64,000 bases of DNA from Apis mellifera (GCF_003254395.2 NC_037649.1:3815032-3879031), one strand, 5' to 3'; positions 49,901-63,080 are shown, counted from the stretch's first letter. The notes: generated by a model not told the origin, from the letters alone. Made by a program: numbers and translations.

Positions 49901-52576
49901 AGGTATTAAAATATTCATAAGACCCTTTTAATGAATTAATTTTAAAGGCTAAAACAAATATAAAAGTTGACATACAAAAATATCGGCTGAGGATAATTTA
50001 TTAAATTATAAGTATATAAAGCATTATTTGCATATAGATGACGCAAAATAGAGTGACATGGTTTATTTTCCATTATCTCTCTCCATCTTGCTTTTTTATT
50101 GCATATATCATATATTCATAATTTAATAAATAAGCCTCAATCAAGATTTTTGTATATTAATTTTTGTATTTCTTTTAGTCTTTGAAAATGAACAAAGATA
50201 TCACATTAAAAAATAAATTTAATAGCAAAAAAAAAACAATATATAAATATGCATGTTATAAATTTAATATGTTATATTTAAATTTTATATTTTTTTGTGT
50301 TCATAATATAGTTCGCAATATATTAGTATTTGTTAATATTTTAATATAATGAAAAAAATTGTTTGTTATAGCATTCATTGTAACATTGTTATAAGACATT
50401 ACATTGCATATATACAAAAATGTTTCATATTATTAGAATCTCTAAAGCATAACTAACAAGTCATAACTATAAACAAACTATTACAGATATTGATATAATA
50501 TAAAAATAGGTTGAATTTTGCCTTCACAAATAAAAAATAAATAGAAATATCTTTATAAAACAAGATAATAAAAAAAAGCATTATTTTTTATTTTTAAAAT
50601 TATACATTTATTTTTTCACATAATCACTATTTATTGTAATATATTTTCTCTAATATTACACTAATTTTTGTAATCTTGAAAATTATTCATGAAAAAATCT
50701 TAAAACTATTTTTTCATTTCTCAAATCTTTTCATCACAATTGTTTGCTCTTTTAATATTTAATTTAAAAAATAATTAAAATTATTAGGTAAATCTAGATT
50801 ATATGATAGGTATGCAGTTTTGAGAAAAAATTGACTTTTTCATAAATGGATTATAAAAACCAGTAGTAGTGAAAATGTATTGTTATAAATGATGATTATA
50901 TAGAAAAATTATGTAATTATATAAATTTAAAAATAAAAAATAAAAGTTTTTTTTATTGTTATTTTATAAAGATGTCTTCTCGTTCATTTTTTATTTAACT
51001 GAAAGAAAATTTTTCAATCTATTACAATATGTCTTTTTTATAAATTAACAAAAATTAATCATTTACAAATATAAACAAAATACAAATAAAATAATTTTAA
51101 GGACAAATCTTGGAAAAGATGTTAAAAATAGAAAAGATGTTATTTCTATTTTTTTAAACAAAATGACTTATTAATTTTTTGTTAATTTTGTTTAAATAAC
51201 TACCATTAAATCTAATAATATTTGAAATATTTTTTTTATTTTTTTATATAATTTAAAAATTAATAATACAAAATATTCTACATTATCTAAAAATATATTG
51301 AAGAAGAAATTTATATCATATATTTTCAATAATATGAATTTTCTTCGTCATATCTTTTTATATAAAATATTCTTTATTGTAATTTTTTAAATATAGAAAA
51401 AAATATATCAAATAAATATCATTAAGTTTGATAACAGCTATTTAAATAATGAAAAATAATAATATATAATATATAAAATAATAATTTATTTTATTTAAAA
51501 AAAAAAGGAAAGCATCATTTTTTCTTTGAGACTTCTTGAAACTAAGCTTTTTTTCTTTCTAAATTTTTTAAAATTTTTTCTATTCAATTTTTTATTGCTT
51601 TACTTACTAATTAAATTTTTAATTTTAAAAAAAGGAATTATCTGCAATAGTTTTAAAGAAAACAATTTATAATCATTTTTATCAACTTGTAACATCTCAT
51701 AAGTTTGTATATATACATTCTTTCTTTTCAAATTTTTATATAACATACATATATACAATGAAAGAAAATCTAAAATAATAACAGTACATAGTATAATTAT
51801 ATTTACTGATTACTTTTTGATTTCTTTTTTTAATTATATACATGCAAGCATGATGTAAAACAATTGTCCATGAAAAATATCAATTTTCCCACACCATGCA
51901 CATCGCTTAAAATAATATAAAAAATTAAAAAGAAAAATCATGCTTAATTATAAAATAAATTTTTATAAATACAAAAATAAATATATTAATAAAATATATT
52001 AATAAAATAATTATATAGAATTACGATAAAAAAAAAAAAACGATGAAAAAGTCATTACAGAATGAAAATTAATATAATAGTTAGAAATTTAATATTATAC
52101 AAAAAAATATCTAAAAATACTAATAAAAAGAAAATACAAACAAAATTATATATATTTTGATATAACTACATAAAATATATATATAATATAAGATATATAT
52201 AAGATATATATAAGATAATAAAGAATATCTTTAAAATCAAGGTCTCATAATTTTACATTATAGTTAAAATCTTATATAAAAACAGCTCGCAAAAAAAATA
52301 AAAGAATTGAAAATTGTACTAACCTGTCATGTTACTGATCGGCGTCTTATTGTTATTAATTGGCACAGATTGATTATTTTCACTGTCACTACAGTCCATT
52401 GTATTACTAAATGATAATTTTCTTGGTTGAAGTGGGGGTGAACATCCAAGATCTTCTGCTGAAGAATCTAAAATATCGTCAACATCACAACCGGAGCTAT
52501 TTGTACGACAGCTAATGTTTAGCTCCTCGTCCTGAATATCGCATGCGTCGAAATGCAACTTTTGTGCAACTTCCAT
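44437..52576 (-). CDS. Wee1: Wee1-like protein kinase, 4 coding exons
   Basis: Minus-strand exons in order: 52576-52324, 46107-45789, 45710-44828, 44751-44437; 589 aa. A nuclear kinase that phosphorylates the inhibitory tyrosine of CDK1 and delays mitosis. Residues 1-190 are a disordered acidic/Ser-rich regulatory region with possible CDK sites (SPPLQPRK, SPATPK, HTPFPSK). The kinase domain is about 232-500: glycine loop GTGEFGSV at 240-247, ATP lysine K262 (AIKK), helix-C glutamate E280, catalytic HMDIKPGN with D360 and N365, and the Wee-type DLGHVT with D402. HMD for HRD and DLG for DFG are Wee1 hallmarks, separating it from Myt1, as does the absence of a membrane segment. The C-terminal 90 residues include a coiled coil (LRRELNAEKLKNEILSKQL). 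A 6.2-kb intron separates exons 1 and 2. Confidence 0.94.
46240..46985. repeat. T-rich decayed minisatellite in Wee1 intron 1
   Basis: About 740 bp built from loose repeats of TTTTTTCATATTTTTGATAT-like units on the plus strand. Strong strand asymmetry (T on plus, A on the transcribed-sense minus strand). It ends in a (TA)n run. The plus-strand frames across it (46364-46986) are Phe/Ile/Tyr strings and not genes. Confidence 0.8.
46872..46921. repeat. (TA)n microsatellite
   Basis: An uninterrupted TA run of about 49 bp at the end of the T-rich minisatellite. Confidence 0.9.
46986..52323. other. Remainder of Wee1 intron 1
   Basis: Mostly featureless AT-rich DNA apart from the MITE-like copy at 49949-50178. 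Around 49140-49330 and 49540-49760 composition is less AT-rich, with scattered CpG, so an intronic regulatory element is possible. No nested gene is visible; the 68-codon minus frame at 49725-49519 matches nothing. Confidence 0.35.
49949..50178. mobile_element. MITE-like palindromic element, copy C, in Wee1 intron 1
   Basis: About 230 bp. The left end CTAAAACAAATATAAAAGTT and the right end in reverse complement CTAAAAGAAATACAAAAATT open terminal inverted repeats of about 60 bp, which continue through ATACAAAAAT and TTTATTAAATTAT. The outermost bases can be read as a TA target duplication around AAAC...GTTT-like ends, as in Tc1/mariner insertions. No coding capacity. The copy with the clearest ends. 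Confidence 0.7.
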
Positions 52577-53820
52577 GTTTTCAAATTGTCACCATACGTT
52601 TCCTTGTATATAATCACCTCGTATACACTAATAATACTGAAATAAAATAAATACTAATTGTAATATCTTATCAATTACATTTGAATACATTCATTCAAAT
52701 AATCGCTCGTACCACGCTATGTTCGTTATGGCGGGTGGCCCAATGTTACTTGGGAAATTACAGCTAACCAATTGGAAGCTTCTTCGAGGACGAGAAGCTA
52801 TTGAATTTGATATAACGCGTTTTACTATTGGTTGTGATTATTCACAATGTTAATACATAGTAGCGTCATCTGCACACATTTTCGAGGGTGGAACCATTCT
52901 CAGTCTAATTCTAAAAACTTTATGTCACATTTTATTTTGGAAGTCTCACCTAAAATCAAAGAATACTTAAAAAATATAATTTCTTGTTGAATAATAGATG
53001 AAAACAACTTCTGTCTTTGTATTGATAATTTCATTTAGTAAATTAAATAATCTTCTATAGAAATAAATCATATATTAACAAATTATATTATTAACATATA
53101 ATTATAACGTACAAATTTCAATTCAAAAATTTATAAAGCATAAAATCAATTTGAATATAAATTTCATAACTATGAATTTAAACAAAATATCATAAATAGA
53201 TCAAATAAATTATTTGAAATTTATTTTAAAAAAAACTAATGTATTGTTAATGATTATCATATTATTTATTAATTGCAAAAAAGATACTTTTTTTATAATA
53301 TTCTATTTCTTTTTTAAATTATAAATTTCAGGAAATCTAGACACAATATATATAATCTGACTTCCTGAAAAAAAAAGTGAAATTTAAAAGCAAATTCAAT
53401 GAGAATTAACATGCAGTAAACATACTGTGATTTAAAATAAATAAAAAAAAAGATTTTTTTTATATCTGTTAAGTAAAAACATCTGTAACTCATGTAAGGA
53501 AAGAAAAATCTTTTGCGTCTTTTACCTTATTCAGACAAAGAGCCTTACGGAGCAGTGAAAGAATTTTTATCGAGCAGCTGCAACCTGTAGCATTTGTATA
53601 CACGATATTGGTTTGTATTAGTATAGTCGGATCAGTGGTAGGGGTAACATAGTAGTTCGACGTGCGATATGATGGGAATTTTAGTGGCTACGATGGATTT
53701 TTTCTAAAACGATGCTACGACGCCTTGCGGTGGAGATACGAGATTCATAGAATAAAATAGAAAGGATAATTATTTCTTTATCATATATTTAAAGTTAAGA
53801 CGTTCAAGTATTAAAATATA
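52577..53820. promoter_or_regulatory. Divergent promoter region between Wee1 (-) and PRA1 (+)
   Basis: The Wee1 ATG (52576, leftward) and the PRA1 ATG (53821, rightward) face away from each other across 1.24 kb. Two GC-richer blocks lie at its edges: 52700-52900, with a CCAATTGG palindrome at 52768-52775 and a further CCAAT box (minus sense) at 52827-52831, and about 53510-53760 next to PRA1. The middle is AT-rich. CCAAT boxes fit a cell-cycle promoter for Wee1; this is inference. Confidence 0.5.
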
Positions 53821-54900
53821 ATGGCAAACGTAGAAATCGACATCGTAGGTGATATGCAAATACCACAACAAAAACAAAAATCTAGCACTGGGTAATCTTC
53901 AAATATATGATACATGGACATGATAATGAAAAATAAAATGTCAAATATTTATTATCTAACCTATAAGAAAATTTTACAATGTTAATGACATTGACATCTT
54001 ATTAATATATTTGTTAGTTAATTAAAATAACCATATTCTCAAATTATACTTATTTTTAAAATTTATTATGTAAATTTTTCTTTATTATTAACATTTAAAA
54101 AATATTTTTTAATATTTAATTATTTTTAATGAAGTATTAATAATATTTATAATATGCATATTTTGTTTTATAGGTTTGAATTCTTACAGATACCACAACT
54201 TCCACTTAATAACATAGGATATCCTCAAGCTCATGAATGGATTGAACATAGAAAAGCAAATATTAGATCATGGTCTTTGTTTCTTAATACAAGTAATATA
54301 AGACCTGCTCCCAGTTTACCAAGATTGAGTAAAAGAATTGTTAGAAATATTGAATATTTCCAAAGCAATTATTTATTTGTATTTATTGGATTAGTTATAT
54401 ATTGTTTGTAAGATTTATTACATTCAAAATTTATTTTTAGAAGAATAAATATACTTTTTAGAATAAGTATATTTTAAAATATAATAATCTCAAAATTACA
54501 TTTTAATATTAGGATTACATCACCATTGTTGCTGCTCGCTGTTGTTGTATCTCTTGGCACTTGTTATAAAGTTTCACAGCGTCATGCTAAACAGGAACTT
54601 ATGATATTCAATCATAAATTAACATTAGCTCAAGTTTATACTTTGGTAGGAATTTGTTCATTGCCAATTTTTTATTTGGTTGGTGCCGGTGCAGCTTTAT
54701 TTTGGGTTCTTGGTAAATAAAATAATTCTAATTTTTATTTTGATATAATGTTACAGAATATTATACATTATGTATATAAAAATTTTATTTTAGGTGTATC
54801 CTGGTTTTTAATAACTTTACATGCAGCATTCTATAATATAGACTCTGTATTATGTCCAGGAGAAGATGAACTTAATTCTTTAGTTATGCAAGAAGTATGA
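53821..54900 (+). CDS. RABAC1: Prenylated Rab acceptor protein 1 (PRA1/RABAC1 family), 4 exons
   Basis: Exons: 53821-53891, 54174-54407, 54513-54712, 54794-54900; 203 aa, close to the usual 185-200 for the family. A Golgi/ER and endosome membrane protein that binds prenylated Rab GTPases and helps their membrane recruitment (GDI-displacement activity). Key stretches: EWIEHRKANIRSWSLF, RIVRNIEYFQSNYLFVF, then two hydrophobic hairpins (FVFIGLVIYCLITSPLLLLA and a second ending VGAGAALFWVLG), and a short acidic cytosolic tail ending LVMQEV. The pattern matches RABAC1 better than the shorter PRAF2/ARL6IP5 members. The start is the first ATG of a GC-richer leader. Confidence 0.92.
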
Positions 54901-56459
54901 TCTGTATTGTAAAAGATTTATATACAATAAAAAATAAAAATACAAATTTTATGTAATATGTAAATAATATAAAATATTACATATTTATGTATTATTAAAA
55001 GATATATGTAAATCTTAATTTTAAATATTTTGATGAATTTTAATTTGAAATAATAGATAATATATCAAATAAGAATGTTTACATAATTTACATTTACATT
55101 TTTATAGAAACTATAAAAAAATAATTTTGTATTATTTAAGAAAATAAAAAATTATAATATAAATTTATAATAAATTAATTTAAATTATATAAAATTTTAT
55201 AATAAATTAAAACAAAATTTTTTTTTTTTTTTTATAATAATTTTAATAATACTTAAAAAACATTATTCAACAAAATATATAAGACCATTAAATAAATGTA
55301 ATTTTATATAAATAAATATAAATTTAAAATTTTAAATCAATATTATTAAATTTATATTTTATTATAGGAAAAAAATTTATTTATTTAATTTAGAATTTAT
55401 ATAAATTAAATTACAAAATAATTGGCATCAATTTATTATCACGTAATCATTTAATACATTGTTGTATCACTTACATGTTAATATGATTCACGAGATGCAT
55501 ATACATTTATACATAAATGTATATTATACATTTATACATGAATGTATATTATACATTTATCTCATCATTACATGATATTTTTTTCATATTTTTTATATAA
55601 TAAAATTAACGTATTAAAATACGTCACATTTATAAAAATACACGTAATTATTTAGATTAATAGTTTATAAAAAAATATAAATAGTAAAGCAAAGGTTAAA
55701 AATACTATATAATGGAATTATAATATTCACAATTATGCGACAATTTCCTGCTTCATATCTGAACAGCATCCGGAATTAAAGATTCCCAATGGAAACATAA
55801 AAATTTTGTAAGCATAAATTTTAATTATTATTTCTTTCGTAGAAAATGTAATGTTGTAGCCTTACATTAACAATATAATATAATCTACTATTTTATATTG
55901 TATTAAAATTTATTTATATTTTTTGAATGGAAAAATGTATTTTTTTCAAAATTGAGATAAATATTAAAAATAATTCATAATATTTGTTTTTAAAATTTAT
56001 TATCTATTTCTAAATTTTTATATACATAATATACTATATATTTTAATTTCACAATGAAAATATTTATACTTTTCTATTAAACTTTTAATTTTTAAAATTT
56101 AAAAAATATTTAATTATTTATTAATTTATTTGTCATTTATTACTTTTTCTCTAAAAATATTATATAAGTAATATAAAGTTAATAAATCTTAATATAATTT
56201 TTATTTATTTTAATTGTTTATTATTATTGTATTATTGTATTATTATTGTTCATTATTTTATTTATGTCTTAATATTTATTTATTTTGTAAAGTATAAGTT
56301 AAATTTAATATAAATTCAATTTATTATTGGTTAAAATGTTTTTATAATTATGTATTATAGCATTTTTTTATATATAAATTTTTTTTATTTGGCTTGCATG
56401 TAGTATATATTATTTGATTCAAATAAGTAGAATTTGAATATTGATCAATTCAATTAAAT
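54901..56459. other. Spacer between PRA1 and the anoctamin gene
   Basis: AT-rich with no open frame. It includes PRA1 3' UTR, a 25-bp tandem palindromic repeat (55501-55560) and a GC-richer stretch at about 55735-55807 that ends in a good donor (TTT|GTAAGC). This may be a noncoding first exon of the anoctamin gene, spliced to an acceptor just before 56430 (AAGTAG). Confidence 0.35.
55501..55560. repeat. Tandem 25-bp near-palindromic repeat
   Basis: Two 25-bp units (55501-55525 and 55526-55550) differ at one base, with a partial third copy. Each unit holds ACATTTATACATAAATGT, an almost perfect palindrome. Confidence 0.8.
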
Positions 56460-59400
56460 ATGGAAGAAGAAGATGAAGAAGTTTCTACACCATGGATACA
56501 AAGACATAGAAATAATATATCTGAAGCAAGTCTTTATCGATCAATACAAAGTCATTTAAATGCAGGATCTGTACAAACATTATATCAAAGTGTTCCTAAT
56601 ATCTCATTAAATAATATTGGAAGCATGAATACCTTAAATAGTATGCATAGTGCAATCTCTATGGAAGATATTCAACAAACACATAATGATGATACATTAA
56701 CTTTTAATAATGATACCAATGAAACAATCATTGATGGTAGTTGTACAGATTTAAGAAACAGTAAAAGAAGTTCAAGATCGGTAAATTTAAGTTTATAATT
56801 ATATATATTATACATATACATATTTATACTTATATTATATATTATACATATACATATTTTAAAGATAATGTAAAATATAAATAATAATTAATATGGAACA
56901 TTAATCTTTTTTTTACAGGCTTCAAAATGTGGAACAATTTTTAGTTTATATTTTCGTGATGAAATTCGTACAATTGATTTTGTACTTGTTTGGGATGAAT
57001 ACAATGTTGAAGCTCAAACATATCGTTGTACTGAATATAGACGTGTAAGTTACATAGTTTATATAAATAATATAATTAAAGATATAATTTTTGTTTTATT
57101 TTAATTTTTTATTTTTAATTTTTAGATATTTGAAAAAAATTTAGAAAAGGAAGGTTTACAATTAGAATATGAACAAGCAGAACCAAATGGTTTACATTTC
57201 ATAAAAATTCATGCACCTAAAGAAGTATTAAGACGGTATGCTGAAATATTAAAACTTAGATTGCCAATGAAAGAATTACCTAGCATGATGATTTTTGAAA
57301 ATCGTAGTAACACATTAATTAAAGAAGTCAATTCATTATTCAAGAGAATTATGAAAAAGTATTATGTAAACCAAACAATATTTCCAACTTTGAAACATAA
57401 TTTTACAGCTGTTTATAGCCGTGATAAAGAATATTTATTCAATTTGGATTCACCAAATTTTTTTACTACTGCAACACGTGCTAGAATTGTACAATTTATT
57501 TTAGATAGAACCAGATTTACTGAAACTAAGGATGATGATTTTGCATTTGGAATAGATAGATTGATTTCGGAAAAAGCATATATAGCCGCATATCCTCTTC
57601 ATGATGTAAGTCATTTTTTTGTTTTTTTCATATTAATTAAATTATTTATTATGCTAATTATTTTAATTTTACGCTTAAATTACACATATGTATACTCATA
57701 TTTTCTTCAGAAACTTTAGGATTATAGGATTATTATATGGAATATTTAGATATATCTATATATGATAATATCAACAAAGCTTATTATTTTATGCTTGCCC
57801 ATTTTAAATTGTTATATTCTAAACAATTATATATATTCAATTATACATTGAAAAATTTTTAAAGGACAATAATAAAGGACTAATTTAATGGTTAGTTGTT
57901 CATTTTCAATTATTTTGATCTTATATTAAATACAATGTGATGTATAAGATTTGTATATTATATTTGTTGTGTGTTGTATAATTCATTTTTATATACTTAT
58001 TGATATTAATAAAATATATCTTTTAATAATTGAATTTTAATATAAATATAATAAAATTATTTAATATAATAAAATGAAATTATATTTTTTTAATTAGATT
58101 ACTCTAATATAACATAAAAAAAAAATAAGAGAAAAAAAAATAATAGAACATAAAAAAAAAATAAAAACAAATGCAAAATTTTTAATGATTATTTTTACTA
58201 ATTTTTTTTTATATTTAATTATTTACATATTATTATATTATATTATTATATCATTTAATTATTTAATAATAATTGTTTTTTTATTATTTTATTATAGGTT
58301 TTGTTGGTATATCATGTTTAAGACTTCAGAAATTTTGTAAAGTGTTGCTTTTTTAAATATTTTGTGAATATTTTATTTACAGAATATACAATATAATATG
58401 AAAAATATTTTGAAAAATATGATTTTATATTTATTTTTTCTAAAATAAAAATTTTAATAAAATTGTTAAAAATTATAATATTTTTGAATCAATATAATTA
58501 TATATATAATTATTTATTAAATAATATTATTTTTTATATTTATTTTAAGTTTTTTAAATTTACAAATATAGTATTTAATAATGAGTATTCTATTTATTAT
58601 TTATTATATATTTTTATGTATTTTATATATCCTTATTTTATTATATATCCTTAATTTATACTAGATAAAATATAGCTAAATAAAATAATATTAATAATTT
58701 AATTAAAAGTTTAAACTATTAATATATATTATTTATATAGAAAAAAAAAGATTGAATTTATCTTGATTATAAAATAGGTGCTAATAGGTTGTTAACAAGA
58801 GAAGTTCTCCAGTCCAAAAATTTTTTATTTTTACAAATTTATTTTAATCTTTGTATAGATAATTGAATGCCTATTTTTGTCATTATTTTATAAATACTTT
58901 TATCAATTTATATTTTTTATATGAAAAAATTTTTATTAAAAATTTTTTTTATTAAATTTTTTATTAAAAATTTGTAAAAAAAGCTTCAATGTTATTTATA
59001 TGCTATTTTTGCATTATGTAATATATAACAAGTTTCTAAATAAGAAAAATTACAGATAAATTTAATTAAATAATTATTATGAGAAATTTAGTTAAATAAA
59101 TTATAAATGAAAATTTTATAAAAGAATTATATTTATTATAAGAATATTATCTTTTTGATATTATTTTTATTTATGATTTTAAAATTATAAAAATTATATA
59201 AATCATAATTATTAAATAAAAATAGATTAATATTATCATAGAGACTCAGAATAAGTAAATGTAATATATATATATATATGAATGATTGACATTAGTAAAT
59301 ATAATATATATATTAAATAATTTCATTGTTTAAATAATATTTAATTATAATATAATATATCATGAAAAATTAAAAATATCTAATGTAAAAATAATAATCT

Positions 59401-60521
59401 AAAAAATATCTAAAAAATTTAAATAATTGCTATATATTTGATGTGATCTGAATAAATGATTTGAAGTGCTTATAATCAGTTTCTTCCTATTCAAAATAGT
59501 GAAAGTTTTAATTATTTATTCAAAAAATTGGAGAAAACTAATTAAAAAAAAAATCTTCTAAAAAAATTTATTTATTTTTCGATTTTATTTTTTCACAATT
59601 AAATAATATCTAAATAAAAATAAAAGAATATTTTAATCTCATTATATTATACATATTTTATTTAAAAAAGAATAATGTTCAAAGTATGTTTGTTGAATCC
59701 TTATTTTTTTAAATGTCTTTAATATTATTTTTCAAAAAAGAAAATTTATTTATAAGAAAATATTTATATTAAAATTTATGCTATTTTATAATTATTTTAT
59801 AAAATCGATTGAAATTCCATTTGACAAAAGAAATCTTAGAAAAAATTATTATTTTTATTGATATTTCTTTTTTTTATAATAAATATTTTCTAATTTTTAA
59901 ATAATAAATAAATATCATTTGATAAATTAAATTTAATTAAAAGAAAATTTTTGTTTGAAAATATTATATAATATTAGAGTTTATGAATAGTAAAATAAAA
60001 TAAAAAATAAAAAACAATATTTATTAAAGTATTATAAATATTATTTATTTAGATAAAGACAATTTATTTAAAATATAATTTATTTTTAGGGTGATTTACA
60101 AGCACCAGATTCTATGAGATATCTTTTATACAAAGAATGGGCAAGCATAAAGAAATGTCTTCATTATCAACCATTAGATTACATCAAAGAGTATTTTGGA
60201 GTAAAAATTGGACTTTACTTTGCTTGGCTTGGATTTTATACACATATGTTGATACCTGCTAGTATTGTTGGTCTTTTATGTTTCATATACAGTTGCGCGA
60301 CTTTATATTCTAATGAACCAAGTGAAGATATTTGTAATTTTAATGGTACCATTGAAATGTGTCCTTTATGTGATCATTTTTGTGGATATTGGGATTTAAA
60401 AGAAACATGTTTACATGCAAGAATTACATATTTATTTGATAATCCATCTACTGTTTTTTTTTCTATATTTATGTCGTTATGGGGTATGTAATAGTAATCT
60501 TAATATAATTATTCTATACAT

Positions 60522-60556
<35 letters not shown>

Positions 60557-62655
60557 AATTTGTTATATAAAATATATAATATATATTTTACAATTTTTTT
60601 TATTATTAGCTACATTGTTTTTGGAATTATGGAAAAGATATTCAGCAGAAATTACTCATAAATGGGATTTAACTGGTTTGGATGCTCAAGAGGAACATCC
60701 TCGACCTCAGTACTTAGCACGTTTAGCACATATAAAAAAAAAATCGCTCAATGTTATCACAAATACAGAAGAACCGAAAGTTCCCTTTTGGAAGATGAGA
60801 GTTCCTGCTACAATTCTCAGTTTCTCCGTCGTTTTGTTACTGGTTTGTAAAAATTAGGAAAAAGTTAAAATTATTAAATTTATTTTTATATATATTTATT
60901 TTAGATTGCAATAGCAATGGCTGCTGTCTTAGGTGTCGTTTTATATAGAATGTCTGTTTTGACTGCTTTAAGTGTTTATGGACATCCTATGGTAACAAGT
61001 TATGCAATACTATTTACTACAGCTACTGCTGCTAGTATTAATTTGTGTTGCATTATAATATTTAATTGGGTTTATGTTTGGTTAGCTGAATATTTAACAG
61101 AGGTATTTTATATCATAATATATTTTTATTCATAATATATTATTATTAATTTTTTTTTAAAATATATATTTTCATTTTTATAGATCGAACTACTTCGAAC
61201 CCAAACTGAATTTGATGATAGTTTAACATTAAAAATATATCTACTCGAATTTGTTAACTATTATGCTTCCATATTTTATATAGCATTTTTTAAAGGAAAG
61301 TTTGTTGGTTATCCTGGAAATTATAATCGTTTCTTTCATTATCGACAAGAAGAATGTGGTCCTGGTGGTTGCCTTATGGAATTATGCATACAGCTAAGCA
61401 TTATTATGATTGGCAAACAGGCCATGAATACGATATTAGAAATGTTGTTTCCATTATTTTATAAATGGTTAAATACTTTAAAAGTACATGTTGGAATGAC
61501 AACAGAAGATGGACAAAGAAAAATTACTACTAGAAAATATCTCCAATGGATCAAAGATTATAAGTTAGTGGAATGGGGTCCAAGAAGTTTATTTCCCGAG
61601 TATTTAGAAATGGGTATCGGTATTAAATTTGTTCAAATTAATTAAATCATGTGATTAAATATATTTAAATCTTAATATTTTATATTATATTATAGTGTTA
61701 CAATATGGGTTTGTTACTATCTTCGTTGCTGCATTTCCATTAGCACCATTTTTTGCATTACTGAATAATGTTTTTGAAATGCGATTAGATGCGAAAAAAT
61801 TGTTAACAATGTATAGAAGACCAGTCGGACAACGTGTTACTGATATAGGTATATGGTACCGTATTTTAGATTCCATTTCTAAATTATCTGTTATAACTAA
61901 TGTAAGTTCTAATAATTAAAAATTTTTTATAAAAAATATCTTATATAAAAACAATTTTTGATATATTTATAATTGAAATTTTTTAGGCATTCATTATAGC
62001 TTTTACTTCGAATTTTATACCTAGATTAGTTTATCGAATAATTGTATCTGATAATTATTCTCTAGAAGGATTTCTAGACCATTCTCTTTCGAAATTTAAT
62101 ACAAGTGATTTAAAAAACGGTACTGAACCATTTTCAATATCTACTCAGCGAGTTGAAATATGTAGATATCCAGATTATAGGGAACCACCCGATTCATCAA
62201 ATAAATATCAATATACTATTATGTTTTGGCATGTACTTGCGGCAAGATTAGCTTTCATTGTTGTTTTTGAGGTATTATTATTATTGAAATTAATTTAAAT
62301 CAAAAGTTTTAATTTGATTATTAATAAAATCAATATTTTCCAGAATATTGTTGCTCTTGTAATGATATTAGTGCGATGGTGTATTCCTGATATGAATCCG
62401 AAGTTAAGAGATAAAATTCGACGCGAAGCATATATAACTAATGAAATAATTATTCAACAAGAAACGCTTCGTGCTTGTGAACGATCTACTGATTTAGATG
62501 CAAATCAACATTTAATTAGATTAAACGAAAATGCAAATCGATGGAATAGAGTCATGAGAAGTAGTTTATCTAATTCTGAATTCGATTTAGAAATTCATGG
62601 AAGTCCTGTATCACCAGCTAATACACATTCACGTGTTAGTCCTGCTGCATTATGA
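56460..62655 (+). CDS. Anoctamin (TMEM16), ANO1-like calcium-activated channel/scramblase family, 10 coding exons
   Basis: Exons: 56460-56780, 56919-57044, 57126-57605, 60090-60483, 60610-60842, 60905-61102, 61184-61613, 61696-61901, 61987-62271, 62344-62655; 994 aa. Cytosolic N-terminus with anoctamin dimerisation domain (residues about 115-310), then a ten-helix membrane core from about 345 to 915. All six calcium ligands of ANO1 have counterparts: N666, E670 (MNTILEM), E723, E726 (PEYLEM), E755 and D759 (VFEMRLDAKK). The loop with CGPGGCLMELCIQLSIIM and the TM9-10 region with CRYPDYREPP match the ANO1/2 to ANO3-7 branch, not ANO8/10. In flies the nearest named relative is subdued, by my recollection. 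Whether it passes chloride, scrambles lipid, or both cannot be read from sequence. A 2.5-kb intron follows exon 3. The start is the first in-frame ATG; an upstream noncoding exon is likely. Confidence 0.92.
57606..60089 (+). other. Large AT-rich intron 3 of the anoctamin gene
   Basis: 2.48 kb of A/T text between the donor after 57605 and the acceptor before 60090. No nested ORF is supportable; 58463-58654 is Tyr/Phe/Ile low complexity. No element of the palindromic family is seen. Confidence 0.6.
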
Positions 62656-62853
62656 TCATTTTCAGATCAAAAAAATAAAAAATTCAATAAAAAAAATTAT
62701 AATTGTGATTCTAGTCACATATATTGATTTCATTGATTTGACAATTTTTAAAAATGTATAAACATATTTGATAAAAATATATTATACATATAAAGGATAT
62801 GAATATAAATCCATATTTGAATGAAATAAAAATTTGATAGTAATTATGGAAAC
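62656..62853 (+). other. Anoctamin 3' UTR
   Basis: AT-rich sequence right after the stop, with AATAAA words near 62675 and 62826 usable as polyadenylation signals. Confidence 0.4.
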
Positions 62854-63080
62854 TAAACAAAAATTGATATACAACAATGTTCGGTAAGGTTTATTTATTA
62901 AATTATAAACAATTTAATTTTATATAAAATGAAATGAAAATAGAATAACAGTTCTATTTTTGTTGAATTATATTTTTGATTCTTTATCTAAAATAAATTA
63001 AATTTCTTCTAACTTAATAAGCAAATCTTAATAATGAAATTTTAATCTGAATATAAAAAAGAAAGAAAATATCTAATTTT
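62854..63080. mobile_element. MITE-like palindromic element, copy D
   Basis: The left end TAAACAAAAATTGATATACA leads into GGTTTATTTATTAAATTATA. The interior AAATGAAATGAAAATAGAAT and TTTTTGATTCTTTATCTAAA parallel copy B. The right arm is recognisable from CTAACTTAATAAGC but the end is blurred, so the right edge is approximate. No coding capacity. Confidence 0.5.
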
